Part shown: piece by piece, positions 54,302 to 63,446 of the stretch | Numbering within the stretch: the first letter of the stretch is position 1 | Layout: each line of letters starts with the position of its first letter | Assembly: GCF_900187135.1 (NCBI RefSeq) | Contig: NZ_LT906443.1 | Coordinates: forward strand, 1,488,001 to 1,552,000 | DNA from: Corynebacterium ulcerans | Lineage (GTDB): Bacteria > Actinomycetota > Actinomycetes > Mycobacteriales > Mycobacteriaceae | Direction: 5' to 3' | Length of the DNA: 64,000 nt | Notes under the pieces: generated by a model | The model's database searches: none | Seen by the model: the letters and a program-made list of their open reading frames with translations, nothing else | Told to the model about the DNA's origin: nothing | Program-made: the position numbers and the translations under genes

Positions 54302-55300
54302 CTATTTAAACGCGCCGGGGTAGAGCTGGCTGGCGATGTGCTTCACAGCTTTAACGTTTCCTTGTGTTCCGGGGAACATATCGGACGTGGACACTGAGAT
54401 GATGCGGTTGTCGCGGACTGCAGGCATGTCCGGGAACGTCTTGGTCAGGTAGTCGCGCGTAGATTTTTCATGGTCTGCGTCATAAGCCGCAAAGACGATG
54501 GCCTCGGGGTTCTCGGCCGCAAGTGCCTCGGGGGTTAACGTTGAGGCAAAGAAATCGGAAAAGTTCTTCTGGTCTGGAGTGAAGACGTTGTCTGCTCCGG
54601 CGCGCTTGAGGATGTCATATTCAATGCCAGCGCCGATGGCTTGGAGAGTGTCGCCTTCCATGTAGATCTGCGCGACGCGTAGTTTCTTTTGGTCTTTCAG
54701 CGCTTTTTCTACGCCTTCGAGCTCGGCTTTGTCTTTATCAATCATCTTCTGAGCCTCTTCTTGCACCCCAAAAATGGTTCCCAGGTTGGTGAGGTCAGTG
54801 AAGAGGTCAGAAACCTCGCCTGTCATGCGTCGGTCCTCGCAGCCGCCAGTGGCAACATAGGCGGCGGCGCCAGCTTCTTTGAGCTGCTCTATGCTGGCAA
54901 ACCCCTGTTTAGCGGAGAACTCATAGGTGGTGGGTGAGTAAACAAAGTCCGGTTTAACCGCAAGGAGTTCTTCGCGACTTGGGGGCATTACGCCGCCGAT
55001 GGTGGGGATGTTTTTTGCCTTATCCACGACATCATCGGGCAAGGCCTGCGCTTTCGCCTGAGCTTGTCCAACGATCTTTTCCGTCAGTCCTAGGCGGATC
55101 AGCAGCTCTGTCTGCGCTGGATGCATACCCACGAGGGCCTCGGGTGCTTTATCAAAGCTCAGTTCCCGACCGCAGTTGGATATGGTCACGGCTTTGGCTG
55201 CTGAGCTGGTGGACGTTTCTGGCGCTGTTACGGAAGAACCACAAGCCGTGAGCAGCAGCGCTGTGGAGGTTACAACGATGAGGGAGCGAGAGATACGCAT
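54302..55300 (-). CDS. ABC substrate-binding lipoprotein, siderophore/cobalamin/metal type
   Basis: A 332-residue FecB/BtuF-type lipoprotein with lipobox LLTAC. The binding domain starts TISNCGRELSFDKAPEALVG and contains MHPAQTELLIRLGL, REELLAVKPDFVYSPTTYEF, EGDTLQAIGAGIEYDILKRA and DMFPGTQGNVKAVKHIASQL. Two Cys residues (NCGR and GGCEDRR) could form a disulfide. It works with the permease and ATPase upstream. The substrate could be a ferric siderophore, cobalamin or another metal complex. Confidence 0.85.
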   Translation of the reverse strand: MRISRSLIVVTSTALLLTACGSSVTAPETSTSSAAKAVTISNCGRELSFDKAPEALVGMHPAQTELLIRLGLTEKIVGQAQAKAQALPDDVVDKAKNIPTIGGVMPPSREELLAVKPDFVYSPTTYEFSAKQGFASIEQLKEAGAAAYVATGGCEDRRMTGEVSDLFTDLTNLGTIFGVQEEAQKMIDKDKAELEGVEKALKDQKKLRVAQIYMEGDTLQAIGAGIEYDILKRAGADNVFTPDQKNFSDFFASTLTPEALAAENPEAIVFAAYDADHEKSTRDYLTKTFPDMPAVRDNRIISVSTSDMFPGTQGNVKAVKHIASQLYPGAFK

Positions 55301-55309
55301 TAAATATCC

Positions 55310-56080
55310 TTAAAGGCTGGAGGAAAGGGGAGTAAACGCGAGAACGGGATCTACTGGCCCTGGGAGTAGGTGGGCGTTGATGGCAAAGGTCTCGCGGATG
55401 AGTTCTGGTGTGAGAACGTGTGAAGGGGTGCCCATGGCCACCACTGATCCCTGTTTGAGGAGGAGTATCCGGTCGCAATACTGCATTGCAAGATTCAGGT
55501 CGTGCAGTGCTGCAATGACTGTGCCACCACGAGAAGCCACGGTGGACATGAGCTCATGTTGGTGGCTGATGTCGAGGTGGTTGCTGGGTTCGTCGAGAAG
55601 CAAAGCCGGGGTGCGCTGGGCAAGCGCGCGGGCGAGGAGCACCCGTTGTCGCTGGCCGCCGGACAGCGTGGAGACCATGCGGTCCGCGAGCTTTACGACG
55701 TCGGTGGCGTGCATCGCCTCCTCCACGATGTGGACGTCCTCGCCGGTATCTCGGCCCAGAATCGAATGATGCGGGGCGCGCCCCAACATCACTGTCTCTT
55801 CAACGGTTAAATCGAAATCGGTGGGAGAATCCTGCAACATGACCGCCACGCGCCGGGCAACCTCGCGATGGGAAAGCGTGCGAACATCCTCACCTCCTAG
55901 TCGTACGGTTCCTGATGCGGGGTTAAGGCTGCGGTATACGGTGCGAAGAAGCGTGGACTTGCCTGAACCGTTTGGCCCCACCAGCCCGAGGATCTGGCCA
56001 GATTCCGCGGAAGCGCTGACTTGATCAACGACAGTTCGGCCGGATAATTCCACGCTCACGCAATCAAATTGGATGTTCAT
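55310..56080 (-). CDS. ABC ATP-binding protein, siderophore/cobalamin type
   Basis: A 256-residue FecE/BtuD-type ATPase. Walker A GPNGSGKSTLLRT, signature LSGGQRQRVLLARALAQ, Walker B LLLDEPSNHLD and H-loop ALHDLNLAM. I use ATG 56080, which overlaps the permease stop (ATGA). A much longer open frame upstream is a shadow of the permease gene. It is followed 9 nt later by the binding-protein gene. Confidence 0.9.
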   Translation of the reverse strand: MNIQFDCVSVELSGRTVVDQVSASAESGQILGLVGPNGSGKSTLLRTVYRSLNPASGTVRLGGEDVRTLSHREVARRVAVMLQDSPTDFDLTVEETVMLGRAPHHSILGRDTGEDVHIVEEAMHATDVVKLADRMVSTLSGGQRQRVLLARALAQRTPALLLDEPSNHLDISHQHELMSTVASRGGTVIAALHDLNLAMQYCDRILLLKQGSVVAMGTPSHVLTPELIRETFAINAHLLPGPVDPVLAFTPLSSSL

Positions 56081-57201
56081 CGGCCATACCCCGCCTTCTC
56101 TGCGCCGCCTTGTCGCATAAGCCACAGGAAGAAGGGCGCACCCACAAAAGCGGTGAGGATGCCCAGCGGAACCTCTGTGGGGTGCGCGATTGTGCGAGCT
56201 AGTAGATCTGCTGCCATAAGAAATGCCATGCCGCCCAGTACTGTTACGGGAATCATTCGGCGGTGATCCGCGCCCACCGCGATGCGCGCGATATGAGGAA
56301 CAACAAGGCCAACAAATCCGATGCCGCCGGCAACGGCCACCACTGTCCCCGTGAGGACCGATGCTATGACCAAAAGAAGTGCGCGAAGTTTCGTCGCATT
56401 CACGCCTAAGGACATGGCAGATTCGTCGCCGGTCATAAGTACATTGAGATGCCTTGCCAACACGTAGGTCACTACGAGTGAAACAAGAAGCGCGACCAAC
56501 GGTGCCACCACGCTGCTTAACGACGCCGCCGACACCGATCCCAACAGGAAGAACATCACGCTCACCACATTCTGCGCGCTGGTGGAAATGGTGAGATAGC
56601 TTGTTATGGCACTCAATAGTGTGCCTAAAGCGACGCCTGCCAGAATCATGCGCGTGGGGGAAAGTGAGCCATCTTTCCTCGCCAGGAGCGAGACTGCGAT
56701 GCATGCGCATAGCGCACCTAGGAAGGCGGCGATGTGTAAGGGGAGGCCGCCAAGAGCTGCTGAACCAAAAACGATCACCAGCACGGCCCCCACGCTTGCG
56801 CCGGAGGAGACACCGAGGATATAGGGCTCTGCAAGGGGATTACGCACGGTAACCTGCATCAATGCTCCCGCTAGAGCTAGGCCGGCACCCGCAACCCCTG
56901 CCAGCAAGGTGCGAGGCAAACGGAATTGCCATACCGCCTGATCTTGCAGGGTGCTAAGGCTGCCATCGCTCATCCACGGCATGTTGGGAACGAGGTGTCC
57001 TGTCACTATTTGTGCGGCCTCTAAAAAGCTGACCTTAACGGTCCCGGTTGCTCCGGAAAGGATGAGGAGAATGAGGATTGCACACGTCAGGGCAGCGCAG
57101 AGGGCTCGTGTTTTAGCTGCTTGACGTTGGCGGGTGGTTCGTTGATCGCTGGTACCCGCCGGTCTGTTGTTGAGGTGCTTAATCGTGTTTTGGTGGGGCA
57201 C
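56077..57201 (-). CDS. ABC permease, FecCD family
   Basis: A 374-residue permease with a basic N-terminal tail of about 35 residues and about ten membrane helices. FecCD motifs: AGAGLALAGALMQVTVRNPL, AEPYILGVSSGASVGAVLVI and GGIGFVGLVVPHIARIAVG. The GTG start has no ribosome-binding site. TAATAT lies 7 nt upstream on its strand, so a leaderless mRNA is likely. First gene of a three-gene importer operon. Confidence 0.9.
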   Translation of the reverse strand: MPHQNTIKHLNNRPAGTSDQRTTRQRQAAKTRALCAALTCAILILLILSGATGTVKVSFLEAAQIVTGHLVPNMPWMSDGSLSTLQDQAVWQFRLPRTLLAGVAGAGLALAGALMQVTVRNPLAEPYILGVSSGASVGAVLVIVFGSAALGGLPLHIAAFLGALCACIAVSLLARKDGSLSPTRMILAGVALGTLLSAITSYLTISTSAQNVVSVMFFLLGSVSAASLSSVVAPLVALLVSLVVTYVLARHLNVLMTGDESAMSLGVNATKLRALLLVIASVLTGTVVAVAGGIGFVGLVVPHIARIAVGADHRRMIPVTVLGGMAFLMAADLLARTIAHPTEVPLGILTAFVGAPFFLWLMRQGGAEKAGYGR

Positions 57202-57207
57202 CTGGAC

Positions 57208-57236
57208 AATATTAAACAGAAATGAATGTCATTTCT
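57208..57236 (-). promoter_or_regulatory. Promoter with AGAAATGA-ATG-TCATTTCT operator before the FecCD operon
   Basis: A perfect inverted repeat (57218-57236) lies between the -10 (TAATAT, about 57209-57214 on the minus strand) and the probable -35. AATGA/TCATT half-sites recall Fur/Zur-family operators, not DtxR. This is by resemblance only. Confidence 0.5.
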
Positions 57237-57284
57237 AATACTTTTTGGTGTGCCGTACTGATGATCGTGCTGGTGATTGTGGGG

Positions 57285-58667
57285 TTAGCCTCCCAGAATG
57301 ACAAGTCGGGCGACGGTGAAATAGATGACAAGTCCTGTGCCGTCGACGATTGTGGAAATCATGGGACCGGATACCACTGCGGGGTCTGCGCCAAGCTTTT
57401 TAAGTATGAGCGGAAGGATGGATGCGATCAGCGATGACCACAAGCAAATGCACACCAGGGCAATGGCAACTGTGAAGATGACCGGTTGGATTACGCCTAG
57501 GCTCCAAGCGCGAAGCGCCCCTAATGCGCCCATGGCTAGTCCCAGCAGCAGGCCTGTTCCCAATTCTTTAGTCAGCACTCGGCCGATGTCGTGGAGTTGC
57601 ACATTCTCGGTGCTCATTGCTCGAATGAGAGTGGTGGTGATTTGGGTACCGATGTTCCCGCCGGTGCCAATCAGTAAGGGAATGAAAAACGCCAGAGCGA
57701 CCACTGCTTCTAACTCATCTTGGAAATAGCGCAGGACGGTTCCCGTATACATCTCGGCCAAGAACAATAGCGCCAGCCAGACTATCCGGACCCGCCAAAG
57801 CTCTTTTACTGAAGCCTGCCGGTAGGAGACGTCGAGAGGCGAAGCACCGCCCTGGAGAGCGTTGTCCTCCCGCAATTCCGACTCGCGAATGCGCGTGATG
57901 GAGTGTCGGGTGATCACCCCAAGGACATGGTCGGCATCTAGAACGGGGACTGAACCAGTGGGAGAGCGCCGGGCCACTTTTACCGCCTGTTCCTGGTCGC
58001 TGAGCGGACCGACTGACCAGGTCCTTAGTGTGGCAGCATCGATCATGACGTCCTCAACAGGCGTCTCGTCCGGAGATGTGATGAGCGTTGCCGGGGCAAG
58101 CCATCCCACCACGTGCATGTCGGAATCCACGATAAAGATGCCTTCATCTAACGCTGCAGGGGCTTGTCGACACGCCTCCGCAGCTGCCCCCACATCTGAG
58201 TGCACGGGAACGTGGATTGCTTCCGGGCGCATCCAGGCACCCGCACATTCCGTGGGCCAGGCAAGTACTTGCGAGAGCACCGCCGAGGTGGACACTGGCA
58301 AGGCTGATAGGAGGTCGTCGACAAGCTCGTCGGAACTAATGCCTAGCTGCCGTAGCGTTTGTGCGGCGACATCGGTATCGAGCGTAACGACGAGCTCCGC
58401 ACACTCCCGTGGTGGTAAAGCTTGCAGGATGCGGGCGGCTGCCTCGGGGCCAAGGGTCGTGAGTAAAACTCTGGCATTCTCTGGGGTTAGGGCTGTGGCC
58501 AGCAGGTATAGGTCATCTGTGGAAAGTTCTGCGATAAGCGTGGTTACCGTGCTGTGCGGCATGGCCGCAAACCACTGGGCGGCAGCTTCCGGTGTGTGGG
58601 AACGCAGAATGTCCACCATTGAGGAATCTGCTGGTGGTGTAGTTGGTGAAAGATTGACCTGATGCAT
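57285..58667 (-). CDS. mgtE: Magnesium transporter MgtE
   Basis: A 460-residue Mg2+ channel/transporter. The cytosolic N domain (about 10-130) has superhelical repeats (ILQALPPRECAELVVTLDTD). The CBS pair (about 135-260) includes GIFIVDSDMHVVGWLAPATL and VPVLDADHVLGVITR. The five-helix pore domain contains LIGTGGNIGTQITTTLIRAM and DPAVVSGPMISTIVDGTGLV, the MgtE pore signatures. ATG is preceded by GGGAG. A structured leader with a 29-codon ORF lies upstream. Confidence 0.95.
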   Translation of the reverse strand: MHQVNLSPTTPPADSSMVDILRSHTPEAAAQWFAAMPHSTVTTLIAELSTDDLYLLATALTPENARVLLTTLGPEAAARILQALPPRECAELVVTLDTDVAAQTLRQLGISSDELVDDLLSALPVSTSAVLSQVLAWPTECAGAWMRPEAIHVPVHSDVGAAAEACRQAPAALDEGIFIVDSDMHVVGWLAPATLITSPDETPVEDVMIDAATLRTWSVGPLSDQEQAVKVARRSPTGSVPVLDADHVLGVITRHSITRIRESELREDNALQGGASPLDVSYRQASVKELWRVRIVWLALLFLAEMYTGTVLRYFQDELEAVVALAFFIPLLIGTGGNIGTQITTTLIRAMSTENVQLHDIGRVLTKELGTGLLLGLAMGALGALRAWSLGVIQPVIFTVAIALVCICLWSSLIASILPLILKKLGADPAVVSGPMISTIVDGTGLVIYFTVARLVILGG

Positions 58668-58721
58668 CGTGATCTCCCTTGTGTGGGTAGAGCAGATTCA
58701 TCGATGGCGTAAAGCGCGGGT

Positions 58722-58811
58722 TTATTCCTGCGTGCAAGGCGAATCGATGGACGTATGGGATTGTCCAGGTGTCGTCTGTTGCGCAGGAAGAGGACTCGCA
58801 CTGGTGTCCAT
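58722..58811 (-). CDS. Putative 29-residue leader peptide upstream of mgtE
   Basis: ATG at 58811 has a very strong ribosome-binding site (GAGGAGGTGA, 5-6 nt spacing) and encodes 29 residues starting MDTSASPLPAQQTTPGQ before TAA. It ends 54 nt before mgtE. The leader contains the inverted repeat ATCGATGGAC/GTCCATCGAT across the ORF. The early Asp and Pro-x-Pro recall MgtL-type leader peptides that sense low Mg2+, but no homology is claimed. An 18-nt near-palindrome lies upstream at 58848-58865. Confidence 0.45.
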   Translation of the reverse strand: MDTSASPLPAQQTTPGQSHTSIDSPCTQE

Positions 58812-59074
58812 CGATGTCACCTCCTCGGGTAGCTGATGACTTAAATTAAGATCTTTAAAGACCTTTTAATAAAAATAAATATTTCTCAGCCTGTCAATGT
58901 TCGATGCATTACATTCAGCAGGTTGTTGTGGGGGTCTACCAAGGCAATGCCTTGCTGTCTTGGTGCACCGTGTGGTTGGTCCTCGCGCCAGGAAAGGCAC
59001 GAGGACTGAGGCCATGATTAGCCTGAACTGCAACTATGTCCCGCACTGACATGCCCCTGCACCGCGTATATTTT

Positions 59075-60673
59075 TTACGCCAATTCCACCACTGCTCCCG
59101 AGGAAGGCCCTAAGTGCACGGTATTCCCCTCCACTCGGGCGTCGCCGGAACTCACGATGATGGTCGCCGGAGATTCCAGAGTGATGCTATCTGCGGTGTC
59201 GCCAGCGTTAAGTGCCACTGCGCAGCGGTTTCCGCCTGAGGATTCTCTGCGATATGCGAGGATTCGGGAGTTATCGTGTGCCCACAGGAAAGAGAAGTCG
59301 CTGTCTGCGTGCAGCTCGGGGTGTTCCGATCGCAGCCCGATGAGCTTTTGCACGAAGGGGCGTAACGCCGCGGGGTCCAACATTTGCGAGGCTGCATCCG
59401 GGGCATCAGGAGCTGTGTCTTGTGGAAGATACAGCTCTTCTGTTGGTGCGCTGGAGAAACCGCAGTTTTTCTTTGTCGCATCCCACTGCATTGGTGTGCG
59501 GGTACCAGTACGTTGGTATCCGCCCTCTTTGGTCGGAATATCGAGGTAGCGCATGCCAATTTCATCGCCGTAGTAGATGAAGGGGACGCCGGGCATGGTC
59601 AGCAGAAATATGAAGAAAAGGCGACGCTCGGCATCGGTGAGTCGAGGCGCAAGACGGGGGGTGTCATGATTACAAGAGATCAGGCTGAAGTATCCAAGAT
59701 CGCGGATCTGCTCATATTGTGGCCAGTATTGGTCGATGAACTCCTGCGGCGAGGTTCCGGATGACTGCTTGAAAAAGCTGAGGTCTTCGCTGCGCCCTAG
59801 CGGATCGTCTGTGTTGCGAGCCAAGACGTTATAGCCGTTGTTGCGCCAATCTAGGTAGAAGTCCATGTCAAAGCCGGCCTTAAGTGCTTGAATAGGTTTA
59901 CCCCATTCTGAAACAAATGCCGCCTCTGGGTAGTCATTGCGGAATCTCGCAAAGATTTTCTGCCACACCTTGATGGTCTCTTGTTTATCTTCACCATCAA
60001 ATTTGACCAAGGAATCGGCCATGTCTACTCGGAAACCGTCCGCGCCTTTGTCCAACCAGTAGCGCATGATGTTGGCCATCTCTTCTTGGTTAGCTACCGG
60101 ACCAGGGGCATCAACGCTTTGCTGCCAGGGGCGTGTTTTCTTGTTAAAGCCATAGTTGAGTGCCGGCTGGCTCTTGAAAAAGTTGAGGATATAGGTGCCA
60201 TTGCGAGGCGCCTCGCCTCCGATGAAGGGGAGGCCGTCGCCGTTATCAAAGGCGTGAGATGTCCAGATGTAGCGATCCGAATACTGGTTGGGCTCCGCTT
60301 TGCAGGAATACTGGAACCAGTCGTTCTGCTCACTGGTGTGCCCGGGGACAAGGTCGAGTAGAACCTTAATCCCTCTGGTGTGGGCTTCAGTGAACAGCTT
60401 TTCTAGGTCAGCATTGGTGCCGTAGCGAGGTGCGACTGTGTAGTAATCGCGGACGTCGTATCCTGCGTCTTTAAAGGGGGAATCGAAGCAAGGGTTGATC
60501 CATAACGCGTTTGCGCCAAGGTCAGCTATGTAATCAAGCTTATCGACGATCCCCTGCACGTCGCCGATTCCATCACCGTTAGAGTCGTAGAAAGTTTGCG
60601 GATAGATCTCATAAAAGATCGCCGTTTCAAGCCATGCGGGAGGAGCTGGGAGTCCGTTTCGAGGGTTAAACAT
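59075..60673 (-). CDS. GH13 alpha-amylase family glycosidase
   Basis: A 532-residue cytoplasmic GH13 enzyme with no signal peptide. The conserved regions are LLDLVPGHTS (region I), GFRVDMADS (nucleophile Asp, about residue 217), FVSEWGKP (acid/base Glu) and SCNHDTPRL (transition-state Asp). The start AIFYEIYPQTFYDSNGDGIG resembles alpha-glucosidase/oligo-1,6-glucosidase and trehalose-synthase-like members. Exact specificity is not clear. It stands alone, with no transporter or regulator of maltose type adjacent. The 263-bp gap between it and the mgtE leader holds only weak coding-like traces. Confidence 0.87.
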   Translation of the reverse strand: MFNPRNGLPAPPAWLETAIFYEIYPQTFYDSNGDGIGDVQGIVDKLDYIADLGANALWINPCFDSPFKDAGYDVRDYYTVAPRYGTNADLEKLFTEAHTRGIKVLLDLVPGHTSEQNDWFQYSCKAEPNQYSDRYIWTSHAFDNGDGLPFIGGEAPRNGTYILNFFKSQPALNYGFNKKTRPWQQSVDAPGPVANQEEMANIMRYWLDKGADGFRVDMADSLVKFDGEDKQETIKVWQKIFARFRNDYPEAAFVSEWGKPIQALKAGFDMDFYLDWRNNGYNVLARNTDDPLGRSEDLSFFKQSSGTSPQEFIDQYWPQYEQIRDLGYFSLISCNHDTPRLAPRLTDAERRLFFIFLLTMPGVPFIYYGDEIGMRYLDIPTKEGGYQRTGTRTPMQWDATKKNCGFSSAPTEELYLPQDTAPDAPDAASQMLDPAALRPFVQKLIGLRSEHPELHADSDFSFLWAHDNSRILAYRRESSGGNRCAVALNAGDTADSITLESPATIIVSSGDARVEGNTVHLGPSSGAVVELA

Positions 60674-60720
60674 GCTTCTCCATTCTACCGACGGTTGTGC
60701 TTATAGAAATGGGCAATGGG

Positions 60721-62193
60721 CTAAATATGGTGCTTTTTGCTTGCGCTGTGAAAGGCCCACCAGGAGCAGCCGCAGAGCAGCACGCTCAGTATAAAAGCCG
60801 TGGTAAAGCGCATGGGATCCGCTGAAGCAAGTAATGGCCAGCCGGCTATTCCGATCACCCAGAGTTTGGTGTGCGCAAGAACATCTCCGCCGATTGTGAT
60901 GGAAAAAACGCACACGATGAGGCTAAGTACTATAGGGGCTGCATTCCCAAACCTCATTACAGCTGCACAGCAACCTGTGGCCAGTGCGCTGCCGATTAAG
61001 AGCAACAGCACAATACTGGGGAAAGGAGCCCTCGTGATAGCGGCCACCACGAGCGTAATCACAGACACGATGGCGGTATGCGTAAGAGCGAAGCCGGTAT
61101 GAGCACGGGGATTGTCCAGTGCGTGTTGGGAATAGACAGGGCGCGTGGCGTACCAGCTCAGTACAGATAGAAATCCGGTGCCCAGTGGCACAAGGAAATA
61201 AGAATAGAGCTGCAGAGCTGTGATCTCTGAGTAGATGAAGGCTGTCAGGGTAATAAGCATCACCGTGAGAATGGATAAGGGGTAGACGCCAGTCCGGTGC
61301 AAGGAGCGAGCAAAAGCGCCGATTGCTCTGAGGTAGCCGACTGGTTTCCGGTCTGTTCCTTGAGCTATATGTGCAAGGTCGAATGCAGTGTGGTCTTCAT
61401 CGGTTGTAGTGCGGGTTCGGTCCTGATATTGCCGGTGCTGCGTGAAAAGGCAACGGTGTTTTTCCGCTGTTGGAGAAGCAGGGGAAACCGAGTATGTAAG
61501 AACACCGGCTAACACGGCCAAAAGTAGACAGAGCATAAGGCCGAGGGTGGGGGACTCTGTACGCAGGGGAGAGTCTGGTTCCAAGGGAACAGCGTTGATG
61601 TGGATATTCATGGGGCGCAGCATGATGCGCAGCGCCCACGCTGGTGGGGAAAAGTACCAGAATTCCTTTTCCGTAGAAATAACCCCTACGATCTGCCATA
61701 GCACTGCTATTAGCAAGGTGGGGATAAGCCCTATGACTCTACCGAGAGCACTAAAAAGCCCGAGGGGTCCGAGAGATCCGATCCACGCAAAGAGGATGGC
61801 GAGGAATGCTGCGATCGGCGGTGACCCAACCGGAATCATGGGGACAAAAAGCAAGAGCTGTAAAGCTAACGAGGAGATGCATACGAGGAGGAAGCGAGCC
61901 AGGCGTAACCGTTGCATCGAGACTGCATGGGTAGGAATTCTGCCTTCCTGAGCAAGTACCTCTCGTCGCTCTGGCAGGGTGGCAATAAGAGCCAGAATGG
62001 GCGCCGAAATACCGGTGATATAGAGCGATTGCCAAGCGAACGGTGTGCTTTGAAACCCTTGTCCGCTGGCTAACTGCGAAAGGGTGATATTCATCAGTGC
62101 AAGGAAGAGACCGACAAAAGGAAGATAAACCAAAGATGTTCGTCGGGCCTTGATCGCTTCCGCTTTTATATATGCGTTCCACGGTAGCTGCAT
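60721..62193 (-). CDS. ABC-2 type permease, two six-helix halves
   Basis: A 490-residue membrane protein with about twelve helices in two halves (1-235 and 285-490), separated by a hydrophilic linker. It begins NAYIKAEAIKARRTSLVYLP, a common start in lantibiotic-immunity/ABC-2 permeases. Its start overlaps the stop of the ATPase gene (TGATG). Probable exporter, perhaps antimicrobial-peptide immunity. The substrate is not visible. Confidence 0.75.
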   Translation of the reverse strand: MQLPWNAYIKAEAIKARRTSLVYLPFVGLFLALMNITLSQLASGQGFQSTPFAWQSLYITGISAPILALIATLPERREVLAQEGRIPTHAVSMQRLRLARFLLVCISSLALQLLLFVPMIPVGSPPIAAFLAILFAWIGSLGPLGLFSALGRVIGLIPTLLIAVLWQIVGVISTEKEFWYFSPPAWALRIMLRPMNIHINAVPLEPDSPLRTESPTLGLMLCLLLAVLAGVLTYSVSPASPTAEKHRCLFTQHRQYQDRTRTTTDEDHTAFDLAHIAQGTDRKPVGYLRAIGAFARSLHRTGVYPLSILTVMLITLTAFIYSEITALQLYSYFLVPLGTGFLSVLSWYATRPVYSQHALDNPRAHTGFALTHTAIVSVITLVVAAITRAPFPSIVLLLLIGSALATGCCAAVMRFGNAAPIVLSLIVCVFSITIGGDVLAHTKLWVIGIAGWPLLASADPMRFTTAFILSVLLCGCSWWAFHSASKKHHI

Positions 62194-62900
62194 CAGTGTT
62201 CTCCCTTTTCCCCGGTGAGCTGGAAGAATGCTTTCTCAAGATCGCCGTGGTTAGCAAGCGTTGCCGCAGGTCCAGAGAAGAGGGTTGTTCCATGTTTGAT
62301 CACTGTGATGTCGTGTGCCAGGCGCGCGATCTCCCCGAGTTGGTGAGAGCTGACTATGACGGTGTTTCCCTCAGCAGCCCATCGTTGTAAAAAGGTACGC
62401 AGATCTGCGATGCCTTGTGGGTCGAGGCCGTTCTGGGGCTCGTCGAGAAGCAAAATGCGGGGGTTGCCAAGTAGCGCAATAGCCAGCGCCAGACGGGCCT
62501 TCATTCCGGTAGAGAAGGTGCGGGTTTTCTTCCTTCCAGTATCCGATAATCCGACTATGGAGAGCACTCGATCTATTTCTGAAGAGGGTAGGCCAAGCAA
62601 AGAGCTGTGAACCTGAAGATTTTCACGGGCAGTGAGATGGCTATAAAGTGCTGGCCCGTTGATACTGGCTCCGATGCTGGCCAGGTGTTCCTTACGCAAA
62701 GGCTCCCCGAAGATGCGGACGCTACCAGTGCTTATTGGGATAAGACCTAAAAGTGCTTTAAATGTGGTGGATTTTCCGGCACCATTGGGGCCCAGGACGG
62801 CGTGAACACGTCCAGGGCTGGCGCTAAAACTTACTGATGAGAGGATGCGAGTACCACGTATATCTACTGCAACGTCTGAGAGCTCCACCGAAGATTCCAT
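62193..62900 (-). CDS. ABC transporter ATP-binding protein (BcrA/LanF-like)
   Basis: A 235-residue ATPase with Walker A GPNGAGKSTTFKALLG, signature FSTGMKARLALAIALLGNP, Walker B ILLLDEPQNGLDP and H-loop SSHQLGEI. The FSTGM signature and length fit lantibiotic-immunity or drug-export ATPases. It pairs with the permease it overlaps. The divergence of the system from known ones prevents naming a substrate. Confidence 0.85.
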   Translation of the reverse strand: MESSVELSDVAVDIRGTRILSSVSFSASPGRVHAVLGPNGAGKSTTFKALLGLIPISTGSVRIFGEPLRKEHLASIGASINGPALYSHLTARENLQVHSSLLGLPSSEIDRVLSIVGLSDTGRKKTRTFSTGMKARLALAIALLGNPRILLLDEPQNGLDPQGIADLRTFLQRWAAEGNTVIVSSHQLGEIARLAHDITVIKHGTTLFSGPAATLANHGDLEKAFFQLTGEKGEH

Positions 62901-63007
62901 ACTGTTTATCGTCGGTTATCAACGAGCGTAAAGCGCCCTCCTGTGGAACCAAATGCGTCTCCTACTGCAGTAGGAGACGTGTACGCATGGCGTGGTTCGG
63001 CGAGCTG

Positions 63008-63388
63008 CTATTCCTGGACTGTTTGAGCAGCGGCATTAGCCTTTATCGAAGCAACTATGAGCAGGAGCAGCTGGACAATGAAAAACGTGATGGGAAGTGC
63101 ATATACAGCATTGTGCGAGATGGTGCCGTCACGGGTAACAAGGTACAGCGCTACGAGCGAAACCACGGCTCCCAGGATGCCGACATACGCGCTGTATCGG
63201 ACATACGGCATGGCTGCTTTATGGCCGGTAATCCATGCGGCATCGGAGGATAGCGTGGCGTATGTTCTGATTCCGATGAGATTGTTGCGAACAAGAGATC
63301 CGGACGCGGTTGCTTTGTTGAGCCCATAATTCAGCCCAGCAATAAGTAAGAGACTTACCACGAGAATAAAATATGAAACCACGGACAT
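63008..63388 (-). CDS. SdpI-family membrane protein
   Basis: A 126-residue protein with three helices. The family pattern is visible as NNLIGIRTYATLSSDAAWIT followed by GHKAAMPY. SdpI in Bacillus is an immunity protein and signal transducer for the SDP toxin. Most relatives are uncharacterised. I use ATG 63388 after AGGAG (short spacing). The frame is open upstream but would overlap the response-regulator gene. Confidence 0.8.
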   Translation of the reverse strand: MSVVSYFILVVSLLLIAGLNYGLNKATASGSLVRNNLIGIRTYATLSSDAAWITGHKAAMPYVRYSAYVGILGAVVSLVALYLVTRDGTISHNAVYALPITFFIVQLLLLIVASIKANAAAQTVQE

Positions 63389-63446
63389 CTCTCCTAAACA
63401 ATGAAGGGGGGACAAGCGTGCTCGCAGGGTTTTACTGGGAGTCTTT

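Noticed and set aside
55310..56710. 466-codon version of the ABC ATPase
   Set aside because: The extra 210 codons overlap the permease gene in another frame; the ATG at 56080 gives the normal family start and an ATGA junction.
58680..58860. M-box (ykoK) Mg riboswitch before mgtE
   Set aside because: I could not find the conserved M-box segments in the right order; a leader peptide with inverted repeats fits the bases better.
58900..59040. Minus-strand peptide GIALVDPHNNLLNVMHRTLTG as a gene fragment
   Set aside because: Short, with no start signal and no family I can name; it may be decayed coding DNA, but the support is too weak.
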